DNA of 64,000 nt, taken from assembly GCF_000425625.1 (NCBI RefSeq), contig NZ_KE384413.1, forward strand, positions 108,504 through 172,503. The letters run 5' to 3'. Both the position numbers and the translations under genes were made by a program. The DNA is from Stutzerimonas azotifigens DSM 17556. Its GTDB lineage: Bacteria; Pseudomonadota; Gammaproteobacteria; Pseudomonadales; Pseudomonadaceae. Position 1 is the stretch's first letter, and each line of letters begins with the position of its first letter. Positions 21,734-29,787 of the stretch are shown in pieces. Under the pieces are notes generated by a model, which was not told the DNA's origin, did not search any database, and saw only the letters and a program-made list of their open reading frames with translations.

Positions 21734-22396
21734 TTAATCGCCGAGAAGCATAAGCACCTGTTCTTTGTAGGGATGAAAGGCACACCCACCTTTCACTAGC
21801 CCTCCATCCAGCAATGGTATTGATTCATTTGGCAGTGAGAAATATTCATTGGATGCGGACCAAGATGGAGGGGAGAATAGGACTGCGAGTAGATGTTTGC
21901 TTGGGGGTATGTTCCTCAACGGTCTTTGCATTTGCTCGACGCCTTCTCCGCGTACCAAGTTGAAGCTCAGTAGAGAACTCGTTGCGCCCAGAAGAACAGA
22001 TGAAATGTCGTGGTTATCAAAAGCAGGAATGGCTGGAGCAACGAAGCACGCGCAGAGGTAGCGCATCACTGTCGCTGCCCAGACCTTAAAGGTCGGCTCT
22101 TCTATTGTCGGCGAGAAGACCAATTGGAAATGAAGAGGGACGACTGGCCGCTCGACAGGCTCCGCGTCTAGATAAAAAATGTAGTTCGCTTTTGTGTTGG
22201 ATGATTTCGATACTTTTCTTTGGCATGAGTTTAATAGGAATATTATCCGAACGAAGCTTCCAGTGTCGTTAATTCCGGAAACCAAACCCTCCTCATCTGT
22301 ACAGCTGAATACCTTATCAGAACTATCTTGTATGGAGAAGGCAAATAACGCATCAAGTGACGAAAAATGGTGATTGCCAGGTTTTTTATAGAGCAT
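21734..22396 (-). CDS. Uncharacterised protein, second gene of WYL-linked operon
   Basis: 220 residues, no signal peptide, no membrane segment I would trust (one mildly hydrophobic stretch around AATVMRYLCACFVAPAIPAF). No motif recognised. Its ATG overlaps the preceding gene by 11 bases with no ribosome site of its own, so it depends on translational coupling. Composition is AT-rich compared with the nif and cob genes. A function in the same system as its neighbours is inferred from the overlap only. Confidence 0.65.
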   Translation of the reverse strand: MLYKKPGNHHFSSLDALFAFSIQDSSDKVFSCTDEEGLVSGINDTGSFVRIIFLLNSCQRKVSKSSNTKANYIFYLDAEPVERPVVPLHFQLVFSPTIEEPTFKVWAATVMRYLCACFVAPAIPAFDNHDISSVLLGATSSLLSFNLVRGEGVEQMQRPLRNIPPSKHLLAVLFSPPSWSASNEYFSLPNESIPLLDGGLVKGGCAFHPYKEQVLMLLGD

Positions 22397-22943
22397 TAGT
22401 GCAGTCTTTCAACAAGTGTGAAGATTTCCTTTTGACTTGATGAATGGCATGCACGTCTAGCCATATTCGCTCGATTTCGAGTACCTGATACCAATTAAGT
22501 CCATGGTGATCGTGCAGGTCGTGGAATGACCAGCAGATGCGATCTTCATTGAGACGAGGAATGCCTTCTACCCCATCGTTCCAGTTGAAATGGAATAGCG
22601 AGAATATTTCTACCGCTTGCTCTGGTGTCGGCTTGAGGTAGTACCATTTGAGCGGCGGCATAAAGATAAAGTCGGCTTGAAGTATTAGTTCTTCTTGCCC
22701 TTGTTCCGAGGACTCAGAACGGTAGTAGCCGATTTTGCTTTCAAGCTCGAAGTCTTCCTCTGCAGCCCAGTCAGAGGGGGCAGGTCTGTTTCGGAAGTCT
22801 TCGACAAGCTTTTTTGCACGCTGAAGGCACCAATATTCCAATTGAGTGAGTTTCCTATTTAGCGAAATGAGGCGTTCAGTTTGCGCATGAGAGAATGCTG
22901 GAATGTTGCGGCGCATGATGAAATGCTCCTCTGCTTCCGTCAT
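22386..22943 (-). CDS. Uncharacterised protein, first gene of WYL-linked operon
   Basis: 185 residues from the ATG at 22943; an alternative ATG at 22916 has GAGGAG about 10 bases upstream and would give 176. The protein is acidic and aromatic-rich, with a helical N-terminus (ERLISLNRKLTQLEYWCLQR) and a C-terminal part containing ICWSFHDLHDHHGLNWYQVL. The His/Asp cluster there could bind metal, but I recognise no family. It is divergent from a WYL regulator, with a strong inverted repeat 22 bases upstream of its ATG. Confidence 0.65.
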   Translation of the reverse strand: MTEAEEHFIMRRNIPAFSHAQTERLISLNRKLTQLEYWCLQRAKKLVEDFRNRPAPSDWAAEEDFELESKIGYYRSESSEQGQEELILQADFIFMPPLKWYYLKPTPEQAVEIFSLFHFNWNDGVEGIPRLNEDRICWSFHDLHDHHGLNWYQVLEIERIWLDVHAIHQVKRKSSHLLKDCTNAL

Positions 22944-22964
22944 TTTCACTACCGCCACGACAAC

Positions 22965-22990
22965 ATGCGTCGCACCTCCATGCGACACAT
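22965..22990. promoter_or_regulatory. Inverted repeat operator between WYL regulator and its divergent operon
   Basis: Arms ATGCGTCGCA and TGCGACACAT are reverse complements at 9 of 10 positions, separated by 6 bases. The repeat sits in the divergent region, 22 bases upstream of the leftward operon's first ATG and upstream of either possible start of the WYL gene. Known WYL repressors of the BrxR/CapW kind bind such palindromes next to defence operons, so this is the likely binding site. Confidence 0.6.
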
Positions 22991-23004
22991 TTCGTCGCAG
23001 CTTG

Positions 23005-24069
23005 ATGCACAATCACGCCAAGCCAATCTCACACCTAGATGCAAGGGTCGCTATCGTGCCGTCCAATAAGAGCAGGGATACTCTCAGCCGCCAGTGGGAG
23101 CTGCTGAAGCTACTACCCACCACGGGCAGTGGAGAAACTGCGAGCTCACTCCAACGCCGTCTAGCCGAGATGGGCTTTCCTACCACCAAACGCACGGTTG
23201 AGCGCGACCTGGTGGACTTGTCGAGCGTCTTTCCCTTGCGTATCAACGACAAGAGCAAGCCATATGGCTTTAGCTGGTCACCACCAACCAGCCTACAACT
23301 GTCAGCTATCAGTGTTTATGAGGCGTTGACCTTGCAACTGGTGCGGGAAATGCTTCGGCCACTGATGCCCACCGCCATGCTTACTGCGCTGCAGCCGCAT
23401 TTCGAGCAGGCAAACAAAAAGCTAAAGGCACTAGCCCGAATATCGCCAGTAGCGGATTGGCCTAGCAAGGTCGCGAGCGTACCGGCCTATCTACCGTTGA
23501 TGCCTCCTCAGATTGATACCGCAACGCTTGCGGTCGTTCAGCAGGCGCTGCTCGAAGAGAAGGCTTTCAAATGCCGCTATTACTCCGCTCATCGAGATCT
23601 GGTTAGCGCACTGACACTTTCGCCGCTGGGCTTGGTTCAACGAGGAAACGTTACGTATCTCATTGCGACAGTGCCCCCTCATTTGGATGTGCGGCAGTTT
23701 GCGTTGCACCGGATCTGCAATCCCGAACTGCTGGACATCCCTAGCGAGCCTTCCGAAGGGTTCGATTTGCATGACTACGCCACGTCCGGAGCGATGCAAT
23801 TTGGCGACAATGTTGGCCGTACCATCACCCTTGAGGCGTGGGTGAATACTGGCCTCCTGGGGCTACTTCGTGAAACACCTCTTTCCGAGGATATGCAAGC
23901 GATGTCCGATGAGGACGGAGGCTGGATACGTGCGACTGTGGCGGACAGCTGGGAACTGGAATGGTGGTTGCTATCGCACACCGGATCGATCGCAGTAACA
24001 GCGCCTGAGACACTCAGGAAGCGTCTGCTCCAGCGTTTGCGCCGTGGTCTGGAACTTTACGATGAGTAA
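23005..24069 (+). CDS. WYL-domain transcriptional regulator (BrxR/CapW-like architecture)
   Basis: 354 residues from the ATG at 23005. A GTG at 23056 with AAGGG nearby gives 337 and may be the true start. The N-terminal winged HTH (about 30-90) includes TASSLQRRLAEMGFPTTKRT and VERDLVDLSSVFPL. The middle WYL domain includes FKCRYYSAHRDLVSALTLSP and GNVTYLIATV. The C-terminal WCX-type extension runs to the end, with ELEWWLLSHTGSIAVTAPE. WYL domains sense nucleotide-type ligands, and this layout is typical of repressors of phage defence loci. It is divergent from the unknown operon at 22943. Confidence 0.85.
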   Translation: MHNHAKPISHLDARVAIVPSNKSRDTLSRQWELLKLLPTTGSGETASSLQRRLAEMGFPTTKRTVERDLVDLSSVFPLRINDKSKPYGFSWSPPTSLQLSAISVYEALTLQLVREMLRPLMPTAMLTALQPHFEQANKKLKALARISPVADWPSKVASVPAYLPLMPPQIDTATLAVVQQALLEEKAFKCRYYSAHRDLVSALTLSPLGLVQRGNVTYLIATVPPHLDVRQFALHRICNPELLDIPSEPSEGFDLHDYATSGAMQFGDNVGRTITLEAWVNTGLLGLLRETPLSEDMQAMSDEDGGWIRATVADSWELEWWLLSHTGSIAVTAPETLRKRLLQRLRRGLELYDE

Positions 24070-24415
24070 CGTCGATGTGCTGTCTTAAGCTCCGGATTGC
24101 TATCCGCGTAGTGTCGGCCGTGCTGCTTTGCGCATACTCGCCGCTATGGTAGCGTTAAGCGATCATCACTGGAGGCATCTAACTCTTAGCAGGTGCCACC
24201 TCAATGAGGTTCATCTAGCGGCTGCGCTTCCCGGCGATGCAAGAGAAAGTGGCGACTGATTATTCATATCAACCGCGAAGCGCCTGAGCAGCATCGTGAC
24301 ATTTGCCTGCAGGGGGTGCAGGAGAATGGCTGCCTAGGTGGGTTAAAAATACATTTGGTATTGGCTGAATTGCTCAGGCACCACCAAAAAATCAACAGAC
24401 AAAAAGTGGACTAGA
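24070..24415. other. Gap between the WYL regulator and the small nuclease-like gene
   Basis: 346 bases with no convincing reading frame. It becomes AT-rich toward 24415 and probably contains the promoter of the next gene. No terminator with a clear T run, no repeat family and no RNA gene were recognised. Confidence 0.35.
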
Positions 24416-24892
24416 ATGACAACATCACAATGGATCAATCTTTTTGATAAGGCGTTTCAACATATGGGGGAGCGACTCGAGCAAGTACTACAGTTAAATA
24501 GCTGCCGAGAGCACTGGATTCAAGCCGAGATCAGTCTCCACGCATGGTTCAAAGATGAAGTAGAAATCTGGACGGATTTTCCTATTGGGGGGAACCGCAA
24601 AGCCGATTTATATGCAGAAAACGGTGAAGGATCAGTCTCGATGGTCGCTGAGGTGAAATGTCTCAGTGACCTCTCACAAGCCAAGTGTCTAGAGGGAGAT
24701 TGGTCAGTGCGCACCGACATTGATCGACTTCACTCTATCCAGAGCCCCACTCGGCTCTTTGTTCTTGTGATCGAAAAAAATGAGGTAGAAACGAATATAG
24801 GGCGAGCCTTACGTACGGAAGCCTGGGTAGAGGGCCAGCCCCCCCACGAGCTTGACCTGGGATTTTGTCTAATCCGTATGTGGGCTATTTGA
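24416..24892 (+). CDS. Small PD-(D/E)XK nuclease-like protein
   Basis: 158 residues. The sequence has a helical start with an early glutamate (QAEISLHAWF), then FPIGGNRKADLYAENGEG and VSMVAEVKCLSD. This gives the spaced E...D...ExK pattern of PD-(D/E)XK restriction-type folds (Asp64, Glu78 and Lys80 approximately). The family is not recognised and no partner subunit is obvious. Its low GC and location beside a WYL regulator and unknown operon fit a defence-associated nuclease. Catalytic function is inferred from the motif pattern only. Confidence 0.65.
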   Translation: MTTSQWINLFDKAFQHMGERLEQVLQLNSCREHWIQAEISLHAWFKDEVEIWTDFPIGGNRKADLYAENGEGSVSMVAEVKCLSDLSQAKCLEGDWSVRTDIDRLHSIQSPTRLFVLVIEKNEVETNIGRALRTEAWVEGQPPHELDLGFCLIRMWAI

Positions 24893-25068
24893 CTTCCATT
24901 CTTCACCCCCCCTGCCCCTAGCTTTTTCAGGGGCTTTGATATAACGAAGCTTTAAGTTTTTTATGTAATCGGGCGAGCGCAACAAATAATCTCTAGTTTG
25001 TCTAGAGCTGCTCGCGTGTAAATGCTTGACGTTACGCCGTATAAAACATCTCTCCTCTCGAAGCAATT

Positions 25069-25371
25069 TCAGCGCAGCCAAATTCTCCACATGCCCTTAG
25101 CACCCTCTTCAGTCCAGCCGCCCTCGAGTAGAGCTGATCCATCGAATGTATGCAGGGTTGCCCTGCCATCGAAACCTACTGCATGCAATTCATAATGCCC
25201 AGGGCCTTTTTCATGTCCTTTGTAAATGACCGGTTCGCCGTCACTGGTGTATTCGACAGTGATTACGCCGTCCTCAACCCTGACTTGGCATGGGTCATCT
25301 AAGGAGACATGAGTGGATCCATAGGTTTCCATGCGTGAGTCGCGATAAAGCATGACGGGATTCTTCCTCAT
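25069..25371 (-). CDS. Small hypothetical protein, 100 aa
   Basis: The predicted product is beta-rich and acidic (VRVEDGVITVEYTSDGEPVIY; GGWTEEGAKGMWRIWL) and looks like a complete small soluble protein. An alternative ATG six codons downstream (25353) is possible. No family recognised. It stands alone in the AT-richer accessory patch. Confidence 0.45.
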   Translation of the reverse strand: MRKNPVMLYRDSRMETYGSTHVSLDDPCQVRVEDGVITVEYTSDGEPVIYKGHEKGPGHYELHAVGFDGRATLHTFDGSALLEGGWTEEGAKGMWRIWLR

Positions 25372-26302
25372 GTTTTGATAAATGGGTTGAGTCCGCGCAG
25401 CGGCTCGGTGATACAGCCCTTTTCGATAGCAGGTTGCCTAGCAGGCCGAGCACCCTAGCAAGACCGCTATCGCGTCTTCTCGGGCCATAATACATCCACA
25501 ACAATAGCGTTGCGCCACTACAAAGCAGGGGCGCCAGGGTCATATTGACGATACATTCCCTGGAACCTTCTTGGAGCGGTAGGCTCAGCCAGTCCGAGGA
25601 ATAGCGATGCAAGGTGATGTCTTCGACTAGCGCATTCAGTCTCCTGCACATCCTTCATGGGCAAGAGCGTCACGGATCTGGATGTGCTTGCCACAGCGCA
25701 CCATGGTGCCGAAGTGATCCCCTAGGCAGCCGCATACCTCGCATATACGAAAGCTCATCGTGATTGCCATTTCGCAGTACGCGGCATCGGTGCTTTGAGC
25801 TGTTTTACCAAACCGAAGTGTGGCGAATTTCTCCTTGAACATCGATATTTCCGTAGCGGCACGGTGCTCTAGTTCAGCCTGGCGAGAAGCTGCTCGCCCT
25901 ATGCATCCAAGATACCGAGCCAGCCATCGCCGCACTCAGTACGCACCGTTTTCCCATAAATGCTGGAGTAACGCAGGCGCAGGGTCTGCAGCCGCTCTGG
26001 ATGCATAATGCAAAACCTATTGGCTAATCCGGGGCAGACGATCACTTTCAGTCTGATTGGGTTTGCAGAGGTCAGGCTGAACGTCTGATCCGTCCAGTGT
26101 TGCCGCTATGGTTTCTGGTCTTTTTTGGGCTTGGAATGACTAGATCGTCAAGGCAGTGTTGGACCGCGACATAGATAACTGGCTTGTCTGCCGAACGCAG
26201 AGCGGCAGCAATTGGCCGAAAACGGCCTGTGCTGTGCTCGCTACCTCCATCGCATATCCCCCATGCCATGCAAACGAGGTCCCCTCCTCTACCGATATCC
26301 CC
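25372..26302. other. Mostly unassigned accessory DNA, right end of foreign patch
   Basis: Apart from one weak reading frame at 25636-25935 (listed separately), I see no supported gene. Short overlapping frames on both strands lack ribosome sites and family features. The composition returns to high GC by about 26.3 kb, so the right boundary of the foreign patch lies in or just after this stretch. No integrase, tRNA or duplicated target was identified. Confidence 0.4.
25636..25935 (-). CDS. Possible small cysteine-rich protein (weak)
   Basis: A 99-codon frame with a GTG start encodes an amphipathic N-terminus and a C-terminal CEVCGCLGDHFGTMVRCGKH segment resembling a small zinc-binding motif (Cys-x2-Cys, then Cys and His). 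No ribosome site is obvious and no family is recognised. It could be a remnant of a larger gene. Confidence 0.3.
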   Translation of the reverse strand: MRRWLARYLGCIGRAASRQAELEHRAATEISMFKEKFATLRFGKTAQSTDAAYCEMAITMSFRICEVCGCLGDHFGTMVRCGKHIQIRDALAHEGCAGD

Positions 26303-27622
26303 CTACGTCCCCGCAACGCCACCAGCAACCTGCAGCCGCGCCTGCTGGTGGTCGGCCCGGCGCCCGAGCTGCCATCCCAGGTAGCCCCACAGCAGCGCGC
26401 AGAGCGCGCCGATCAGCGCGGCCAGACCGGCGCCCTGCCCCAGCATGTCCAGCAGGCTCTTGGCCCAGCCGCTGACGGCATCGCCGGCGCGGTAGACCAC
26501 CGTGTCGATGAAGTTCTTGGCCTTGTACTTGCTCTCGGCGTCCAGCGGCGCGAAGAGCATTTCCCTGCCCGGCCGGACGAAGGCGTATTCGCCGATCCGC
26601 CGCACGATCATCAGCGCTGCGAGCAGGGCGAACCCGGGCGCCAGCGCCAGGCCGACGAAGCCGACGCACATCAGCAGCGGGACGATTGCCAGCAGCACGC
26701 GAACGCCCAGCGTCTGCGCGATGCGCCCGGTGACGAACAGCTGCGACAGCAGCGCGCCCGCCTGCACGACGAAATCGATGATGCCGAAGACGCGGACCTG
26801 CGCCTCGCGGTCGGGGAAGTGCTCGGCCACCAGCCGGGCCTGCTCGAAGTAGAGGAAGGTGGTGACCGTCGCCAGCAGCACCACGAACCCGGCGATGCCC
26901 AGCAGGTAGGGCGACCGGAGCACCGCGGTCAGGCCGCTGAAGGGGTTGCCCGGCAGCGGTTGCCGGGGGCCTTCCGCCGGCGGCGCACCGGGGCGGCCGG
27001 CCCCACCCTCTTCGCGCCAGCTCATCAGCGCCTGCTTCAGCACCAGCGTGGCGCCGAGCAGCACGGCGGCCACTAGCATCAGCCCGGACGGGCCCAGAAC
27101 GCCGATCAGCGCCGTGCTCAGCGCCGGCCCGAGCAGGCCGCCGACGCTGGCGCCGGCGGCGATGAAGGCGAACAGGCGCTTGGCCTGCTCGCTGTCGAAC
27201 ACGTCAGCCATCAGGCTCCAGGCCACGGACACCACGAACAGGTTGTACACCGAGATCCACACGTAGAAGGCGCGGGCCAGCCAGGGGCTGTCCGGCTGTA
27301 GCTGGAACAGCGCGACGAACGCCAGCAGGTTCATGCCGAAGAAGCCGTACACCCAGTCGATGAAGTGCAGGCGCGGCACGCGGGCGCTGAGCCAGGCGAA
27401 CAGCGGAACGGCCGCGAGCATGACGAAGAAGGTGAGCGTGAACAGCCACTGCAGGTTATCCACGCCGGCGGCGATGCCCATCGACTCGCGGATCGGGCGC
27501 AGCATGAAATAGCCGGCGAAGAGGCAGAGGAACAGCAGGAATCCGGACAGCGCCGGGCGCAGCTCGTGGTCACGGGCATTGAGCGCGAGGCTCAGCCGGT
27601 GCGGCAAGGAGGGCGTGCTCAT
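26303..27622 (-). CDS. MFS-type transporter (Npt1/Npt2 nucleotide-transporter-like)
   Basis: 439 residues with about twelve hydrophobic segments. The opening (ALSGFLLFLCLFAGYFMLRPIRESMG) and VFDSEQAKRLFAFIAAGASVGGLLGP resemble the Npt1/Npt2, ATP/ADP-translocase-like branch of the major facilitator superfamily. The substrate cannot be told from sequence. The ATG at 27622 is preferred to an upstream in-frame start that lacks family sequence. It lies downstream of the SDR gene on the same strand, 63 bases apart. Confidence 0.87.
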   Translation of the reverse strand: MSTPSLPHRLSLALNARDHELRPALSGFLLFLCLFAGYFMLRPIRESMGIAAGVDNLQWLFTLTFFVMLAAVPLFAWLSARVPRLHFIDWVYGFFGMNLLAFVALFQLQPDSPWLARAFYVWISVYNLFVVSVAWSLMADVFDSEQAKRLFAFIAAGASVGGLLGPALSTALIGVLGPSGLMLVAAVLLGATLVLKQALMSWREEGGAGRPGAPPAEGPRQPLPGNPFSGLTAVLRSPYLLGIAGFVVLLATVTTFLYFEQARLVAEHFPDREAQVRVFGIIDFVVQAGALLSQLFVTGRIAQTLGVRVLLAIVPLLMCVGFVGLALAPGFALLAALMIVRRIGEYAFVRPGREMLFAPLDAESKYKAKNFIDTVVYRAGDAVSGWAKSLLDMLGQGAGLAALIGALCALLWGYLGWQLGRRADHQQARLQVAGGVAGT

Positions 27623-27685
27623 GGAGGCTCCTGGAGGAAGGCAACGGCGCGTCGGCACGGGGCGGAATCCCGTGCCGGGACGCAT

Positions 27686-28741
27686 TCAGGGGTAGGTCAC
27701 GCCGGTGAGCTGCTCGGAGACTGCCCAGAGGCGTTCGGCATCGGCCTCGTCGGTCGCGGCCGGCGGCGTCCTGGCGAAGCCCAGCGGCCCGCGTCGCTCA
27801 TCGTCGCCGGTCGGGCCGTAGTAGGCACCGCCGACCGCCTCAGCCGCGGTGGCGGCATAGAGCGTGGGCAGCGCTCCCTGCGCGGCCGAGTGGTACTCGT
27901 CGCGGTCCTCGGCCCACTGCCGGCCGAATTCGCTGTTCAGGCCCGGGCCGCGCGCGATCAGCTCGGTCACGGCGACACCGGGGTGCGCGGCCATGCTGCG
28001 GATGCCCCAGCCACCAACCTCGCTGCGCCGCTGCAGCGCGAAGGCCCAGTGCAGGATGGCCAGCTTGGACTGTGCGTAGCTGCCGTAGGGATCGTACTGG
28101 CGCTCGGCCTGCAGGTCGTCGAAGTTCAGGCTGCCGCGGGTCGCGGCGATGCTCGACAGGCTGACCACGCGGGCATCCGCGCTCTCGCGCAGCAGGGGCA
28201 CCAGCAGGCCGGTCAGGGCGAAGTGCCCCAGGTAGTTGGTCGCCAGTTGCAGCTCGAAGCCGTCGGACGAGGTGCCGCGCTCGGGCGGCGCCATGATGGC
28301 AGCATTGTTGATCAGCACGTCGAGGCGCGGCAGCCGCGTCTCGAGGCGCTGGGCCAGGTCGCGCACGGAGGCCAGGCTGGCCAGGTCGACGGCCTCGAAC
28401 TGCACCCGGGCCTCGGGCACCGATTCGCGGATGCGCGCGATGGCCTCGGCGCCGCGCTCGGGGTTGCGCGCCGCGATGATCACCTCGGCGCCAGCACGGG
28501 CGAGCGCCAGCGCGTCCTCGTAGCCCATGCCGCTGGTGCCGCCGGTGACCAGCACGATGCGTCCCTGCTGCGAAGGCATGTCGCGGGTCGACCAGTCCGG
28601 CTTCGGCGCCACGCGGCCCGAGGCTTCGAGGGCGGCGGCACTCATCAGCGCGGCGCCGGCGGCCAGGGTACGCGCCAGCTTCATGAGCCGGTCTGTGTTG
28701 CTTGCGGAGCCCGGGGCGGGCATGGCGGGGCTGTTCCACAT
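27686..28741 (-). CDS. Short-chain dehydrogenase/reductase (SDR) with N-terminal extension
   Basis: 351 residues. The Rossmann motif VTGGTSGMGYEDALALARAG begins near residue 64. NNAAI is near 147, and the catalytic triad Ser (SLSSIAAT), Tyr and Lys (YAQSKLA) are all present. This is the retinol dehydrogenase/oxidoreductase-like SDR type. Residues about 20-40 are hydrophobic (MKLARTLAAGAALMSAAAL) and may be a signal or anchor, which is unusual for SDRs. AGAGG lies upstream of the ATG at 28741; a second ATG at 28684 would start at the hydrophobic stretch. Divergent from a LysR gene. Confidence 0.9.
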   Translation of the reverse strand: MWNSPAMPAPGSASNTDRLMKLARTLAAGAALMSAAALEASGRVAPKPDWSTRDMPSQQGRIVLVTGGTSGMGYEDALALARAGAEVIIAARNPERGAEAIARIRESVPEARVQFEAVDLASLASVRDLAQRLETRLPRLDVLINNAAIMAPPERGTSSDGFELQLATNYLGHFALTGLLVPLLRESADARVVSLSSIAATRGSLNFDDLQAERQYDPYGSYAQSKLAILHWAFALQRRSEVGGWGIRSMAAHPGVAVTELIARGPGLNSEFGRQWAEDRDEYHSAAQGALPTLYAATAAEAVGGAYYGPTGDDERRGPLGFARTPPAATDEADAERLWAVSEQLTGVTYP

Positions 28742-28801
28742 GGCTGAAGTCCTCTCGTCGAGTTGGAAACGCCGGCACGGCCGGACGGGGGATGATTATT
28801 T

Positions 28802-28851
28802 CCGTACGGCAGGCGGGTGATAATCCGATCATTTCTGGATGCCCCGTACGG
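28802..28851. promoter_or_regulatory. Repeated palindrome between SDR and LysR genes
   Basis: The 8-base palindrome CCGTACGG occurs at 28802-28809 and again at 28844-28851, 42 bases (four helical turns) apart, in the 146-base divergent region. The spacing suits two LysR-type dimers on the same helix face. This is a candidate operator pair for the regulator at 28888. Confidence 0.45.
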
Positions 28852-28887
28852 CCAGGCGTACAGTTACGGCCGACCGAAGGAGCCCGC

Positions 28888-29787
28888 ATGCGCCAGCCCA
28901 ACCTCACCGATGTCGCCCTGTTCGCCGCCGTGGTGGAAGCCGGCGGTTTCCGCGCCGCCGCGCAGAAGCGCGGCATGTCCGCCTCGTCGCTCAGCGATTG
29001 CATGCGCCGCCTGGAAGCCGACGTCGGCGTGCGCCTGCTCAACCGCACCACCCGCAGCGTGACCCCCACCGCCGCCGGGGAGCGCCTGCTCGAACGCCTG
29101 CGCCCGGCGCTGCAGGAAATCGTGTCGGCCTTCAACGACCTGGACGACGATGCCCAGCGCCCGGTCGGGACGCTCAGGCTGAACGTGCCGGTCCCGGTGG
29201 CGCGCTACCTGCTGCCGGACCTGCTGGCGCGCTTTCTCAGGCTCTACCCGGGGGTGAACGTCGAGGTGATGATGGACAACACCTTCATCGACGTCATCGC
29301 CGCGGGCTACGACGCCGGGGTGCGCTACGAGGAAAGCCTGGCCAAGGACATGATCGCCGTGCCCATCGGCCCGCGCCGCCAGCGTTTCGCCGCCGCCGCC
29401 GCGCCCGCCTACCTGGCCGCGCGCGGCACGCCGCGCCATCCGGCTGAGCTGGAAGACCACCAACTGCTGGGCCACCGCTTCGAGAGCGGCAAGCTGGCCA
29501 TCTTCGAATTCGAGAAGGACGGCCGGACGTTCCGCATCTCGCCGCGCGGCCAGTTGATCACCTCCTCGCACGACCTCAAGACCAGCGGCGCCATCGCCGG
29601 GCTCGGCATCATCTACACCTTCGAGGACTTCCTGCGCGAAGCGCTGGCCGACGGCCGCCTGGTGCCCATCCTGGAAGACTGGTGGCAGGCCTTCGACGGC
29701 CCCTACCTGTACTACCACGGACGCCGCCACATCCCCTCGCCCCTGCGCGCCTTCGTCGATTTCCTCAAGGCCGAGGCGCAGGGCTAG
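28888..29787 (+). CDS. LysR family transcriptional regulator
   Basis: 299 residues, with an HTH at the N-terminus (LFAAVVEAGGFRAAAQKRGM, LEADVGVRLLNRTTRSV) and a LysR effector domain. GAAGGAG lies about 7 bases upstream of the ATG at 28888. It is divergent from the SDR gene and probably regulates it, the same layout as the ridA-like/LysR and GST/LysR pairs in this accessory segment. Confidence 0.92.
   Translation: MRQPNLTDVALFAAVVEAGGFRAAAQKRGMSASSLSDCMRRLEADVGVRLLNRTTRSVTPTAAGERLLERLRPALQEIVSAFNDLDDDAQRPVGTLRLNVPVPVARYLLPDLLARFLRLYPGVNVEVMMDNTFIDVIAAGYDAGVRYEESLAKDMIAVPIGPRRQRFAAAAAPAYLAARGTPRHPAELEDHQLLGHRFESGKLAIFEFEKDGRTFRISPRGQLITSSHDLKTSGAIAGLGIIYTFEDFLREALADGRLVPILEDWWQAFDGPYLYYHGRRHIPSPLRAFVDFLKAEAQG

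Noticed and set aside
24869..25090. 73-codon leftward frame after the small nuclease-like gene
   Set aside because: It overlaps the end of the neighbouring frames, has no ribosome site and ends in a low-complexity, glycine/arginine-rich run.
25295..25651. 118-codon leftward frame with one hydrophobic stretch
   Set aside because: It overlaps the better-looking 25069-25371 gene by 77 bases and has no family features or ribosome site.
26072..26269. 65-codon leftward frame with RFRPIAAALRSADKP
   Set aside because: The motif is of a kind often translated from non-coding repeated Pseudomonas DNA; no start signal or homologous family is evident.
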